NCBI RefSeq assembly: GCF_027943255.1
Contig: NC_072896.1
Span: 64,126,501-64,190,500, forward strand
Source: Anastrepha obliqua
Taxonomy: Eukaryota > Arthropoda > Insecta > Diptera > Tephritidae
Direction: 5' to 3'
Length of the DNA: 64,000 nt
Below the pieces are notes generated by a model. That model was not told the origin of the DNA. It made no database searches and saw nothing but the letters and a program-made list of their open reading frames with translations. Position 1 is the stretch's first letter, and each line of letters begins with the position of its first letter. A program made the translations under genes and the position numbers. Of the stretch, positions 34,601 to 43,809 are shown piece by piece.

Positions 34601-35744
34601 CAAAACTTTTTCGCAGTTCACAATTGCTACCTATTTGGTCATATACACTCTTACGCATTAGCGAAACGTCTGCTCCAGTGTCCACCAAACAAGACACATT
34701 GTTGTTATTGATCTTCAGCTGTTTCATGCGTTTTTCGTCGAATACTACGTTTACAACGTTTTGCTTCGTGGTGGTGCACTGCTTAGCCATATGGCCAGCG
34801 CCATTACATTTAAAGCATTTCGTGTCTTCCTTGCACTCAGCCCTCTTGTGCTGTGTCGACCCGCAATTAAAACAATGTTGATTTTTACGCTCGCCGTCAT
34901 TACTACTTTTATCCACTTCTTTGCGACTGCTTACTATCTGCCGACGTTTATTTGCTTCGCTATGTTTTGCCAAAGGCTCCACCACCGCATATGCTTTGAT
35001 CAACTCTTTGTAGGATCGAGCACTATATAGTGGATACTTTTGTTCGTTGCGCAACTCAACACCATCAGCTATGTACGTTATAATTGACTGCTCATCAACC
35101 TTACCTAGTGCTGCTATTTTCCGCATTTGTAACACGTATTCATGGAAGTTTTCTGTTGCTTGTTTTCGACGTTGTATTAATAGCTTATGTACCTCTGCGC
35201 TATTTAGTGGTTTGTCAAATTCCTCTATCAACGCTTCACACAACGAGTTATAGTTGGAGACTGTAATTGTTTCCAACAACAAAGCTGCAGTGCCCTTCAT
35301 TTTATTTCGCGCATTGACATACTTCTGTTTTGCTGTCAACTCATACGCCTCAGCATTCTCGTCAAAATTAGATATCCATTGCCGAATTGGAATAGATACC
35401 CCGTCAAAATTAGGTACGACTTTTGCGAATGCATCAATAGTGACATTACCTTTACTGGCATCATTTTGGTTCATTTTCTCGATCAATGATTGAAAGAAAA
35501 TTTCCATTTTATCTTCCATTTTGGGTAACCCGTGACTTTTCTCGCTGATCTGCTGCTGTTCGTGTGTAGTAACTCGGCTGTTCGTTGCTTCGCCTTCTCT
35601 GCCTGCTTCGACTGCGTTTCGTTCAGCTGGATGTTCTGCCTTTGCGTTTTTTTCTGCTGCTTGCTGCTTATTGGAGGTTTTTGCTATGTTCTGCGTTTCC
35701 CTGCTGCTTGACGGCTTTCTAATTTCTTTGCCCGAGCGTAGCAT
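31677..35744 (-). CDS. Gag-pol polyprotein of the Ty3/gypsy element, intact frame
   Basis: One frame of 1355 residues from an ATG at 35744. Order: gag (1-330) with two CCHC zinc knuckles (CFNCGSTQHKRAEC at 291-304 and CFKCNGAGHMAKQC at 310-323); protease DTGA at 355-358; reverse transcriptase about 540-720 with D601 and YVDD at 664-667; RNase H about 800-930 with D813. The integrase has its HHCC zinc finger at 997-1034 and catalytic D1064, D1123 and E1159 (D,D35E), followed by a GPY-type YIGPY near 1292. All key residues are present. The protein would package and reverse-transcribe its own RNA and integrate the DNA. Unusually, the stop codon TAA overlaps the start of the 3' LTR. No env follows. 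Confidence 0.95.
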   Translation of the reverse strand: MLRSGKEIRKPSSSRETQNIAKTSNKQQAAEKNAKAEHPAERNAVEAGREGEATNSRVTTHEQQQISEKSHGLPKMEDKMEIFFQSLIEKMNQNDASKGNVTIDAFAKVVPNFDGVSIPIRQWISNFDENAEAYELTAKQKYVNARNKMKGTAALLLETITVSNYNSLCEALIEEFDKPLNSAEVHKLLIQRRKQATENFHEYVLQMRKIAALGKVDEQSIITYIADGVELRNEQKYPLYSARSYKELIKAYAVVEPLAKHSEANKRRQIVSSRKEVDKSSNDGERKNQHCFNCGSTQHKRAECKEDTKCFKCNGAGHMAKQCTTTKQNVVNVVFDEKRMKQLKINNNNVSCLVDTGADVSLMRKSVYDQIGSNCELRKSFARLYGLGNVAADVLGEFTTQVVVDQLSTQHTFLVVKDSKINVDAIVGYDFLKKFLVILNAKGYNFSRSQDDTNAGETSYNVLNVHSSNEVDVDPKYKEAVKQLVDNYKPSFIQSNSHIKLNIVPKSNNIILRESPSRLSVMEREFVRKQVVEWLQKGIIRESCSEVASKVVLAKKKDGSYRLCVDFRKLNSMVMKDRFPVPIVEEVLEKMQGAKYFTVMDLANGFFHVEVEEQCKKYTAFVTKEGLYEFNRAPFGFCNSPAVFIRYINHIFQKLINAGIMEIYVDDIIIFGGTEEQCLDNMQMVLNQAQQYGLEIKWSKCQFLKKRVAFLGHEVENGRIWPGKSKVKAVKNFPIPKNIRDVQAFLGLTGYFRKFIRNYAGIARPLTQLLRKNEVFQIKEEEIKAIDDLKSALIAEPVLQIYKQNAETQLHVDASKHGFGATLIQLQNGEWHPVFYWSKKTSPQEEKLHSYFLEVKAAYLATKKLRHYLMGIQFTLVTDCAAFKQTNAKRDIPREVVQWLMYLQDFAYNIEHRSGNRMKHVDSLSRFPVMTVTSEVQAQIARAQKQDSHLTAVAEILKEKPYENFKLKNQLVYKQVDGQDVLAIPKSMENEIIKETHRFGHMGGQKTMHAIRQSYYIPHLEKKVQQVIQNCVECIMHNHKLGKKEDYLHCIDKGDSPLSTLHVDHLGTLDTTSKCYKYIFAIVDGFSKYTWIYPTKSTDAQEVVRHLESWVTIFGSPLRIISDQGTAFTSKLFKEFCEKNKIDHVEVTTGVPRGNGQIERVNRVIISILAKMSAKEPDKWYKYTSQVQRAINSHVHSSTKFTPFEVMFGVKMRNEADIELLKVLQEELLVVTQNERNQIRQEARKQILKAQEVYKSNYDRKRKGEHGYQISDLVAIKVTQFVTGKKLASKYIGPYQVSKVKRHGRYDVKKVGDFRGPSQTSTSADNMKLWRYYEHNEDDHDEESSEAYDNQDDRV

Positions 35745-35771
35745 TCCGATTTAGAATGCAAAAAATGTTAT

Positions 35772-35790
35772 GCGATCGGTTGAGCCCCCA
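35772..35790 (-). promoter_or_regulatory. Likely primer binding site next to the 5' LTR
   Basis: Directly inside the 5' LTR, on the element's strand, the sequence is TGGGGGCTCAACCGATCGC. The first nine bases plus a later CCG agree with the 3' end of tRNA-Pro (complement TGGGGGCTC...), and the rest does not. It is probably the primer site, with either a mismatched tRNA-Pro or another tRNA. Confidence 0.5.
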
Positions 35791-35973
35791 TGTAAACTTG
35801 AACAGTCTTTATTATCGCAAAATTTTAATTGAATATATGAAGAAAAATGTATTTTAAAAAATGATCGGAAAAAATATGACTACTGCTACTGCTGAGGTTA
35901 CGCTGATGACTAAACTCTTTCCTTCTTCGTACTGGGGTGTTACATACGATTCAGGGCTGGCTGCGATCTTACA
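35791..35973 (-). repeat. 5' LTR (183 bp)
   Basis: Same length as the 3' LTR and identical apart from two neighbouring substitutions. It should contain the promoter and the polyadenylation signal, but I could not place a TATA box or initiator with confidence. Confidence 0.95.
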
Positions 35974-35983
35974 TATATATACA

Positions 35984-36076
35984 TAATTGGCGCGTACACC
36001 CTTTTTGGGTGTTTGGCCGAGCTCCTCCTCCTATTTGTGCTGTGCGTCTTGATGTTGTTCCACAAATGGAGGGACC
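35984..36076 (-). mobile_element. SINE 3' fragment interrupted by the gypsy element
   Basis: Contains TAATTGGCGCG, a perfect hairpin ACACCC-TTTTT-GGGTGT reading across the 17-nt spacer, TTTGGCCGAG and CACAAATGGAGGGACC. The head is lost at about 36076. The TA tail was the insertion point of the 31499-35973 retrotransposon. Confidence 0.88.
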
Positions 36077-36299
36077 TCGATTAAACTTGTCATTATTCAC
36101 CTCCTTGAATGAAAAGGGCTTTGGCACGCGCGAACCAGCTCCAGGAAACAGCATTGCAACTGTAATTGGCATTTTGATCGATGATTTTTAGTATTCTAAA
36201 TTCAACCGTACACCAGACCACAACGCCTATTTTTAAATAATAATTTCAAATAACAAATATACATATTACATTAATATTATAAATTAAATGCATCTAATA

Positions 36300-36731
36300 T
36301 AGGGTTTTTCAGTAAGAGCGCTTCAACTTTTGAACTTTTTTGAATAAAACACAAACGGTTTGACTTTTTTAACTAATTTTTTTTTTATTATCGAGTTTGA
36401 ACATATACATTTAAGTATGAAATTCGATTTCTTTTGCATCGCGTACGCGTTTTACGAAGTCCAATCGTTGAACACAATTTTCGACCACTCTTTTGCATAA
36501 ATCGGCCGAAATTCCAGCAATTTCGCGTTCAATATTGGCTCTGAGCTCACAAATCGTCGCCGGCTTGTTACTGTACACCAATGACTTCACATAACCCCAA
36601 AACGGGACGGCTTGTTAAATGGACCGTAAAATGGCCGTAATGCTCTTAAAGTAGCAGCCACAGAACGATTATTTTCATAAAAAATTTGCACGATTTGCAT
36701 TCGTTGCTCAAGTGTGTAGCGTTCCATGATG
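36300..36731 (-). pseudogene. DD41D-like element with central deletion
   Basis: The left terminus TAGGGTTTTTCAGTAAGAGC resembles the ends of the 21454-21910 element. Minus-strand reading begins at an ATG near 36727 (MERYTLEQRMQIVQIFYENN, then RSVAATLRALRPFYGPFNK, the N-terminal helix-turn-helix). It jumps near 36600 directly to the C-terminal WGYVKSLVYSNKP and the last helices (VVENCVQRL). The whole catalytic centre is deleted. The other TIR was not found, so the right end is probably truncated. Confidence 0.7.
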
Positions 36732-37984
36732 AAATGTATACTAATGAAGTTTACAAATGACAAGCGACACATCTGAAATACTATCAATTAATAAAATGTT
36801 AATGATCGTCATGTACTTGAGAACTCGTCTAGAGTCATTGTATAATCATATCATATACTTAAAACTATTGTTTATTTTAGTACATAACATTATTAATACC
36901 AACTTAAAAAAAAAAAAAATCGAAGTAAAGTGAAATGTGAAATAAGCCGCTAAAATTTCCCTGTAATCGTGTGAACAGATGAGGGGCCTTTATATAACAA
37001 ATAAACAGGTGTTAATAAAGGTTCTTTTTATCAGAGTCTTATTATTTGGAAATCATAAGAGAAATTCATATTTAAATCCAAATTACCTTTCATCATGGCA
37101 TAGGTTACTATGTAGTTTTACTTTACAAATACAATTAAATGAAATTTTTAAGCATTAGACTTTAGATTATTGTTCCAACTAAGTTTAAAAAAACCCTAAT
37201 ACAATTTTAGTTTTACTCAATTTCCGATACATGATAGAGAAGATTATCTGAATAGCCGAATGCGTTTGTGCGTCGGTAGTGCCAGGGTTCGAAAACCGAA
37301 CCACCAAAGCATCAAGCACCGAACCACCGAATGTAATTTTTCCTTAAAAAATCATCCGCCATTCTGTCAATTCACTATTTGCTCAGCTTTATTGCCAGTA
37401 TTATTATTATTTTTACATTAATTATTGTTAATATTTTTTCTGAATTACATATTTTTGTAGCTGCAACCAGATGGTTGCTGCTAAGGTGGTGCATAAGTGC
37501 CACCACGGGCGGTATTATGGACTTGCTACGTACTTTTTTATGTTGATGTGTGATCGCTTTAATAACTCTCTTTGTTACGTTTGAGCCCAGCCGCACCCTC
37601 TCATTTGCTTATCACCTTCACAACAAGGATTCAGGTCTTCCAAACATTACCTAAATATTGTTCTCATTAACTGCCGCATTTATCGTTGGCTGAACCGCCT
37701 CCGATACTGCTGCGAACAGAGAGACAAACGAAAGCTAATTAACAATTATGTTTAATATAGGAGAGACTCACTTTAATGAAAAGCGAAAGTAAGAAATTTT
37801 TCACTAAATAATTCATTTAGTGATTTTCTGCAGAATACACCGTGATATGGGCCAATTGCGTGTCCGCTTTGTTATTATTACATTTTCCCCATTAGTCGTT
37901 TATTGCTTTTATTATAGTTATTTGTTTGTTTCTAGAGGAGATCAACAAGCGGATAAAAAAAATTCGTTTGCTGGTTTTTGTTTC
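36732..37984. other. No gene seen; possible SINE-head relic at 37249-37306
   Basis: AT-rich sequence. The minus frame at 37375-37596 has no motif. At 37249-37306 a tRNA-like pair of boxes (TAGCCGAATGCG and GGGTTCGAAAACC) is present. Confidence 0.45.
37249..37306 (+). mobile_element. Possible SINE head (A and B box remnant)
   Basis: GAATAGCCGAATGCGTTTGT is close to the SINE A-box region, and CAGGGTTCGAAAACCG is B-box-like, but the spacing is short and the SINE body does not follow. It could be a degraded SINE or a decayed tRNA-related sequence. Confidence 0.35.
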
Positions 37985-38004
37985 TTCCATTAAGTTGTAA
38001 ATTA

Positions 38005-38623
38005 CAAGGTGTTAACAATGGAAGTCAACAAAGAGACAATTTAGTACATTTTACAATATTTCTTTGATGAAGGCGAAAATGGAAGCTGAAATTGTGAATG
38101 GTGTTTATGGTGCCGATACTGTAACAGCTAATTAGGTGAAATTTTGGTTTCGTCAATTCCGTTCAAGCATTTTTAATGTTAAAGAAAATGTCGGTAATGT
38201 CGAAAATATCGATAAAATCACAGAAATGATCGAAGTTGACCGGTATGTTTGTAGTCGTAGCATCGTCTAAGAGCTAAAGATTTACCATAAGTTTTAAACT
38301 ATTTGCGCAAACATATTACGCAAAAGTAATGGATTTTTCCCCCAAACTAATTAAAGTAACTTCATGGTGTCTCAACGAAAAGACAGGATCAGAACTCTTT
38401 GCCTGCCTTGTCGTGTATTCTTTTGTCTCTAAATATCTCCTACTTAAGGAGGCTAGAAAGAATTTGCCTCTAATAATCGGTTGTCACAGTCTCTCAGGCA
38501 CAACTTCTAGATTTTATCTAAGAAAGCGTTTGTCGTATCGATAACATTTAGCAGCAATAATAACTCGGTGTTGCATGTCGTTTTCAAGATTCCAAACGTT
38601 TGAGCTTTTATGGACACACCTCG
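38005..38623 (+). pseudogene. Mariner relic with central deletion
   Basis: From an ATG near 38019 the N-terminal half of a mariner transposase is readable with interrupting stops: YFFDEGENG, AEIVNGVYGADTV, KFWFRQFRSSIFNVKE and MIEVDRYVCSRSIV, the helix-turn-helix modules. Around 38350-38410 there may be linker remnants. The catalytic domain is missing. The right end ACACACCTCG followed by TA (38624-38625) is a mariner terminus like that of the relic at 1-313. The left terminus is not recognisable. Confidence 0.7.
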
Positions 38624-38629
38624 TATATA

Positions 38630-38989
38630 CAGGGTTGGCCATATTAAACTGACCCATTGAGTAACCCTATAACTTTTTACTGTAATTTGAAATCTAAGGT
38701 TTACGTCAACAAGCCAAAGACACTAGGCGCACTTAAGGCCAATATCCGACGGGAAATAGCCGCCATATCGGCCGAGACGCTGGCCAAAACTATGGAAAAC
38801 GCCGAAAAACGGGCACATTACGCTATACGAGCTAAGGGCGACCACTTGCGCGATATCATATTCAAAAAGTGATGTAAACGAATCTCCTTGAACTAAATTA
38901 AATGTTTTTCACAATGAAACACAAAAAAATGTTTCTTTTTCCATATTTTTTTAATAATCACATGGGTCAGTTTAAGATGGCCAACCCTG
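38630..38989 (+). mobile_element. 360-bp deletion derivative of an IS630/mariner-type element
   Basis: The 28-bp TIRs differ at one site: left CAGGGTTGGCCATATTAAAC, and right read inward CAGGGTTGGCCATCTTAAAC, both continuing TGACCCAT. TA duplications lie at 38628-38629 and 38990-38991. It holds only the last about 60 codons of a transposase. Its left flank is the TA that closes the mariner relic, and its right flank is a SINE tail. Confidence 0.88.
38690..38872 (+). pseudogene. Transposase C-terminal fragment
   Basis: The frame ends VYVNKPKTLGALKANIRREI, with AAISAETLAKTMENAEKRAH and the closing DHLRDIIFKK just before the TGA at 38870-38872. This pattern (NKP, the helix with A-N-I-R-R-E-I, and a terminal H-L-R-D-I-I-F) is the C terminus of IS630/mariner-type transposases such as the DD41D group. 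Catalytic residues are absent. Confidence 0.7.
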
Positions 38990-38993
38990 TATG

Positions 38994-39081
38994 TAATTGG
39001 CGCTTATACCCTTTTTGGGTGTTTGGCCGAGCTCCTCTTCCAATTTATGGTGCGCGTCTTGATATTTTTCTATAAATGGAA
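38994..39081 (-). mobile_element. SINE 3' fragment
   Basis: TAATTGGCGCTTATACC, TTTTTGGGTGTTTGGCC, GAGCTCCTCTTCCAATTTAT and GCGCGTCTTGAT identify the minus strand of the SINE 3' end. Truncated near 39081. The neighbouring 360-bp element ends three bases before it. Confidence 0.85.
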
Positions 39082-40919
39082 AATTAAAATCTAATACTTA
39101 TTCCGCTTGAATTTTACGAGATCAAAGGAATCTTTAAATACATTTGCCAGCTTGTCCAGTTTTTTGGATAAGTTCTTTTTATTTATTATATAGGATGAGA
39201 TCTTCTGAAACAATATAAAAGCAATTTCGAGCAATTAAATCTAAAACCCAAGGTCCCATTATTGCAGTAATGACATTGCGAAAATCCCGCGACCGTAAAA
39301 TCGAAAAAATTGACATCCCTACTGAGTATACTAAAACACATTCTTTACAATCCATACTTAAGTTGGGTACTATATGAGACAATATCCCATGAGAGCAGTC
39401 TTACTGTCATGGGAAAAAGAGTAATGCAATGCACATAGTTTGGTATATAAATGCACACAGTGTACGGTTTCAATGAGGTATTTGAGACGTGCAGAATTAA
39501 AATATTTGATAGGTGCAGACGCGTATTGGACGAATGAACTGATAAGCGGAGAGAACAACTTGACGATCTATGAATAGAATTGCTCGACCTAAACCCTAAT
39601 ATGGTACCATGTGGCAAATTTTTTGTGCATTCAAAGTCAGCCTTGAGCAAAATTAGATTTTATTTACTTGAAATATTTTAAATCTTTAATTTGAGTATGT
39701 GCATTCATGTTATTAAATAATATTATTAATATATTAATTAATTATTATTAATAAATATGTACATATATAGCAAACGTATGCCGTTATCCTTTAATGAGTC
39801 AATAGTTTCCTTCTTTGTACTCGTATGATACGAAGCTTAAAGATATATAGCTATTTAAAATTTTTAAATATGCGTTGCCATAATTTTAAGTTTTAAAACT
39901 TTTTCCGCTCCTGTCGTCGGTCTCATTTTACTATCGTTTGAGCAACACTCGAAAATCACTGGATTGCGTACAACTGCGCAGTGGATTAGCATCACACAAA
40001 TACCAGAATACTAAAAGTAGATGTTAGAAAGTTGAAATATTTCATGCAAAAAGAAATGAAAATGACCAAAGTGAGCTTAAAAGTTTTGCAACTCCTGCAA
40101 AGTTTTGAGAAATTAAAATAAAAAAATACCTAAATTCCTGGTAGCCGAAAACACTGACTGTTACGCAGCGATGCGCACAACTACACACTAAGCGTATAAA
40201 ATCAAAAGCGAGAGTTTAAATAAAAACCAAAAGAAAAAAACCTCTTTACATACGAATAGGCGCCCAAGCAAGCCTCCGAAAGAGATAAACCTCCATAAAA
40301 TAGAAGCTGACTACATTCAAACCCAGCTGCATATGTGTATCACTATACACATACACATACACATGCATAAAACGTTGAGTTTCGAAACAAACCGATGGAA
40401 AATCGTAGATACTAAAATGGGAATAGCGTTAATCTGACGATATATAATTTTATTACTTGCTAAAGTGATTTCTGCAAAACACACAATATGCATTGAATAT
40501 TAACTTCTACGTACCGTCGACTCAGCAAATGGTCGATAAAGCACCTACCAGACACATGTCCTCACACTAAAAACTTGAATTGTTGTTTTATTATTTTCCT
40601 ATTTTTATGGCGATTGTTTTTGAATTTTCACAGCGATTACGATACAAATCTAAACGAGCATGGAGTTTGTGTGCAGAAGTTTTGAAGCGAGTACGAGATA
40701 GTTGGTGTTAAGCGCTTTCAAATACATACATACATACAGAGGTATGTACAATATATTTTTAATTTGTTTATGTGCTTCGTTCTATCAATATCCACGTATG
40801 TACACATGTATGCATGAAATTTGCAAAATTTCAGTTTTGTTGATTTCGAAAAATTGTTGGCAATATTTATTCGTATATGAAAAACATTATTTTGTACTAT
40901 TTTCCAGTTTTTGCTGGGT
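39082..40919. other. No coding gene supported; possible 5'-UTR exon at 39900-40360
   Basis: Minus-strand frames at 39345-39650 are short and unmotivated. TATG and CATA microsatellites occur at 40330-40370 and 40720-40745. The candidate leader exon is listed separately. Confidence 0.4.
39900..40360 (+). other. Candidate host 5'-UTR exon (weak)
   Basis: Purine-rich leader-like sequence without transposon similarity (for example GTTAGAAAGTTGAAATATTT and AACCAAAAGAAAAAAACC, with several short upstream ATGs), ending at a CATATG microsatellite. It resembles fly 5' leaders in composition only. No TATA box, splice site or coding continuation is certain. Confidence 0.18.
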
Positions 40920-41665
40920 AGCGAATGGGTCTGGTGGTGAACGAGGACAAAACGAAGTACCTCCTGTCATCAAACAAGCACTCGGCGCACTCGCGTATCG
41001 GCACCCACGTCACTGCTGACCGCTATGATTTCGAGGTTGTAAAAGACTTCGTATACTTAGGAACCAGCACTAACACCGATAACAACGACAGCTTTGAAAT
41101 CCAACGAAGAATCTATCGTGCCAACAAGTGCTACATTGGACTAAGTAGGCAATTGAGTAGTAAAGTCCTCTCTCGACGAACAAAACTAACACTTTACAAG
41201 ACTCTCATCATGCGCGTAATAACGTATGGCGCAGAAGCGTGGTCGATGACAACATCCGATGAGGCGACGCTTGGAGTGTTTGAGAGAAAGATTCTGCGTA
41301 AGATTTTTGACCCTTTGCTCCCTGGCAACGACGAATATCGCAGACGATGGAACGATGAGCTGTATGAGCTTTACGCGACATATGTAGATATAGCGCAGCG
41401 AATAAAGATCCAGCGGCTATGCTGGCTGAGTCATGCCGCCCGAATGGATACAAACACTCCGACTCTGAAAGTATTCGCTGCGGTACCAACTGATGGTAGC
41501 AGAGGAAGAGAAATGCCTCCTCTGCGTTGGAAAGATTAGATGGAGAAGGACTTGGTTTCACTTGGTGTGTCCAATTGGCGCTGGTTAGCATGAGAACGAA
41601 ACAGGTGGCGCGCTATGTTAAACTCGGCCAAAATCGCGTCAGCAGTTATCGCGTCAATTAAGAAG
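40920..41665 (+). mobile_element. RTE-like LINE, 3' end
   Basis: The reverse transcriptase C-terminal part, then about 120 bp of 3'-UTR, ending CTCGGCCAAA-N17-CGCGTCAATTA at 41623-41660 followed by AGAAGATGAAG, a GAA-type simple tail. The same 38-nt end, with identical spacing, closes the SINE family of this window, so this LINE is the likely source of the SINE's reverse transcriptase. 5' truncated near 40920. Confidence 0.83.
40925..41539 (+). pseudogene. Reverse transcriptase C-terminal domain of the RTE-like LINE
   Basis: 204 open codons start GLVVNEDKTKYLLSS (right after the position of the FADD/YADD block), then FVYLGTSTNTDNN, EIQRRIYRANKCYIGLSRQL, LYKTLIMRVITYGAEAWSMT, FERKILRKIFDPL, RIKIQRLCWLSHAARM and PPLRWKD. 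These are the thumb and connection motifs of a widespread insect LINE group related to RTE/Proto2. The palm active site is missing because of 5' truncation. The TAG at 41537-41539 interrupts the usual MEKDL continuation, which stays readable downstream. Confidence 0.82.
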
Positions 41666-41699
41666 ATGAAGGCTGGCTGAAAGCCACCACATAGACATA

Positions 41700-42420
41700 T
41701 TGGTCCTTAGTATTACCAGATCGAGCTAAACTTTTAATTTTCTTTGTAGTAGTCATCTTGTAATACGTCTGTGTCGTTTGCGAATCTATGTAAACTACGA
41801 AGCTCTAACCCCGAGAGGCGTTCCAACTTCTCATATTGTAGGGCTCCTAAGCATTTCATTTCATTAGTTCTAGCTAACGCAGGGCAAGAACATAGGTGTT
41901 CCAGCGTTTCCCTCTCTTTCATTTCATTGAAAAATCTGCAGTTATCGTTGTTTCTAATTCCTACCTTGTATGGGTGCACCGTCAGCAAATTGTAGTCTGT
42001 CAGCACACCTACGATAGTTCTGCTTTCTTTTCTGGACAGAGCTAGTATGAATCGGGCGTATTTATCTGCATTCTGTGTACACATGATTTTCGCGGTTTTG
42101 CAAGTGGCTAGATTATTCCACTATGCCCTTATGTCCGGGTACCAAATAGATGTACAAGCGTCTGTTTGCGACTAGTCTCTCTATGGCTTCCCTGCTTTTT
42201 AGTACATTTTTAGATGAAATTTATTGCTTTTATCGCCGCTTGACTGTCAACGTATTCATTTATTTTGGAGTAGCTTGATGTCTTTGGGAATGCTATTTCC
42301 GCAGCCTTACCTATAGCGAAGACTTCTGCTTGAAAGATACTGCAGCGGTCGGGGAGCTTAAATGGATGCCTGATGCCTGCACAATAGATCCTTGCCACTA
42401 CTCCGTCCAACATTTCGGGG
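41700..42420 (-). pseudogene. LINE RNase H and cysteine-rich tail fragment
   Basis: Minus strand: an RNase H piece (VVARIYCAGI, CSIFQAEVFAIGKAAEIAF, YVDSQAAIKAI) at about 42210-42413. After a frameshift comes the C-terminal cysteine-rich tail (CRFFNEMKERETLEHLCSCP, ALARTNEMKCLG) at 41740-42080. This order (RNase H, then a C-x-C/H tail) is seen in I, R1 and LOA-type LINEs. The acidic residues E and D of RNase H are retained, but the frame is broken. It is convergent with the RTE-like LINE just upstream and is a different family. Confidence 0.75.
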
Positions 42421-43809
42421 CCATCAGTAAATATATCAAGAGTATTTTGGACTAGGTTTCAATCCTCATGCACGAGAATAACTAAAACGATTTTTTTAAT
42501 TTTGTTTAAAGTTAGAAACTTTGACTCATATGGTTTCTGTTATAAGATGATATAGTTCATTAAATATATTTATATAAAAAAAATTGAAGTAAAAAATAAA
42601 TAAATAGACAAAACTTGGCGCTGCTATTATTTTGACCGCCACTGCATAAACTTATGCTATAAACATGGTTTATAAGAGTAATAGACATTAATTAGAATCT
42701 CTAAAGCATAGAGTAATTTAATGGTTCCTTAGGAATACTTATTGGAGGTAAACGTTAGACTTAGTGGATAAACGTTTGACACTCAATCTTTTGATGCTTC
42801 GCTCAACTATATAAAGAGAGCAAAAATTAGGCAAATAAAACAGTTTAAAGGTGGTTGAAACCTGTTAAAGAACTTTATAAATCCTAATTTTGATAGCTTT
42901 TATATTTTTTTTAAGAAAAGTAAAAGCGGCCAACTTGGTGCATACATTGGGTATGCATTGTCGTTTGAATAAATATATTCGCAAATTCATTTAAGCTAAT
43001 TGTATATAATAAAAAACCGATCATTTTTCCCATAGCATAGACTATAAGCACCTATAATAAAGTCCATATAAATTTTATGAACCAAAACAAAACAAAGCAA
43101 AAAAACGCATCCCCCATTCAAAGTTAAGCCACCTCTTACAGTGGGAGCACCAGTTTAATTAAATGTTTAAAAAAATATAATAAAATCGCTGGCTCATCCG
43201 AGCCGATAAAAACCGATAAAGTGCGCATGAAAAGTTTATGGAAAATTGCATCACTAAACAAATAAAAAGCTGAAAAGCAGCTAACAGGTGATGTACAACA
43301 TATATACATACATACATACAAGCATAAAAATATTTACCATCAAATTGGTCGGGTACGTGCACATAGAAACGAACATAGTTTATTAATTTAGCATGTTGTC
43401 CATAAATAAATATTTACATCAATTTGTAGTAAATTACTTTGAAACGTAAAATCTAGATAAGTCCTGAAAATAATGCCGGCAACTGGCTTGGTTGTTGACC
43501 AACTACCGAGCAGCACTTACCTCTGCGCAACCGTTAGTACATGTACATACATGTATTTATTTATTTTCAGAAGCCAAACTGCCAAAGTTCGATAGCAAAT
43601 CACGACAAACTTTTAATTGAATTCTAATTCATGCTGAAGTTGAACATAATTTTTAAGCTACATATGTACATACATATGTATAATACCAAAATACTAAATA
43701 ATGGAGTGGAAGCTCGGATTGTTAAGGTAAATTCTATCAGGATAAAAGTTTTCTAACAACAACTACAAGTATAATAAACATTACATATCTCCTTATTCTC
43801 AAGTTTTAC
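42421..43809. other. No gene seen; single Tc1-like TIR at 42608-42650
   Basis: AT-rich DNA. Read on the minus strand, 42608-42650 gives CAGTGGCGGTCAAAATAATA then GCAGCGCC, similar in style to Tc1-type termini, but no partner end was found. Short minus frames at 43136-43362 have no motif. Confidence 0.45.

Larger units (their letters stand above)
31499..35973 (-). mobile_element. Complete Ty3/gypsy LTR retrotransposon
   Basis: 4475 bp from LTR to LTR, minus strand. The two 183-bp LTRs differ at 2 sites only. Flanks are TATA on each side (31495-31498 and 35974-35977), which can be a 4-bp duplication, although the TA-rich target makes that ambiguous. Between the LTRs lies one gag-pol frame and no envelope gene. 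The element sits in the TA tail of a SINE whose body continues at 35984. Low LTR divergence and the open frame indicate a young insertion. Very short LTRs and a fused gag-pol recall mag-like or mdg3-like lineages, but I do not assign one. Confidence 0.95.

Noticed and set aside
32550..35493. Many plus-strand open frames
   Set aside because: All are antisense shadows of the gypsy gag-pol frame.
31499..35973. Endogenous retrovirus with an envelope gene
   Set aside because: The frame ends at the 3' LTR and there is no space for env. It is a plain LTR retrotransposon.
39345..39650. Minus-strand open frame of 101 codons
   Set aside because: No motif on either strand. Some plus-strand translation looked vaguely polyprotein-like, but no anchor block was found.
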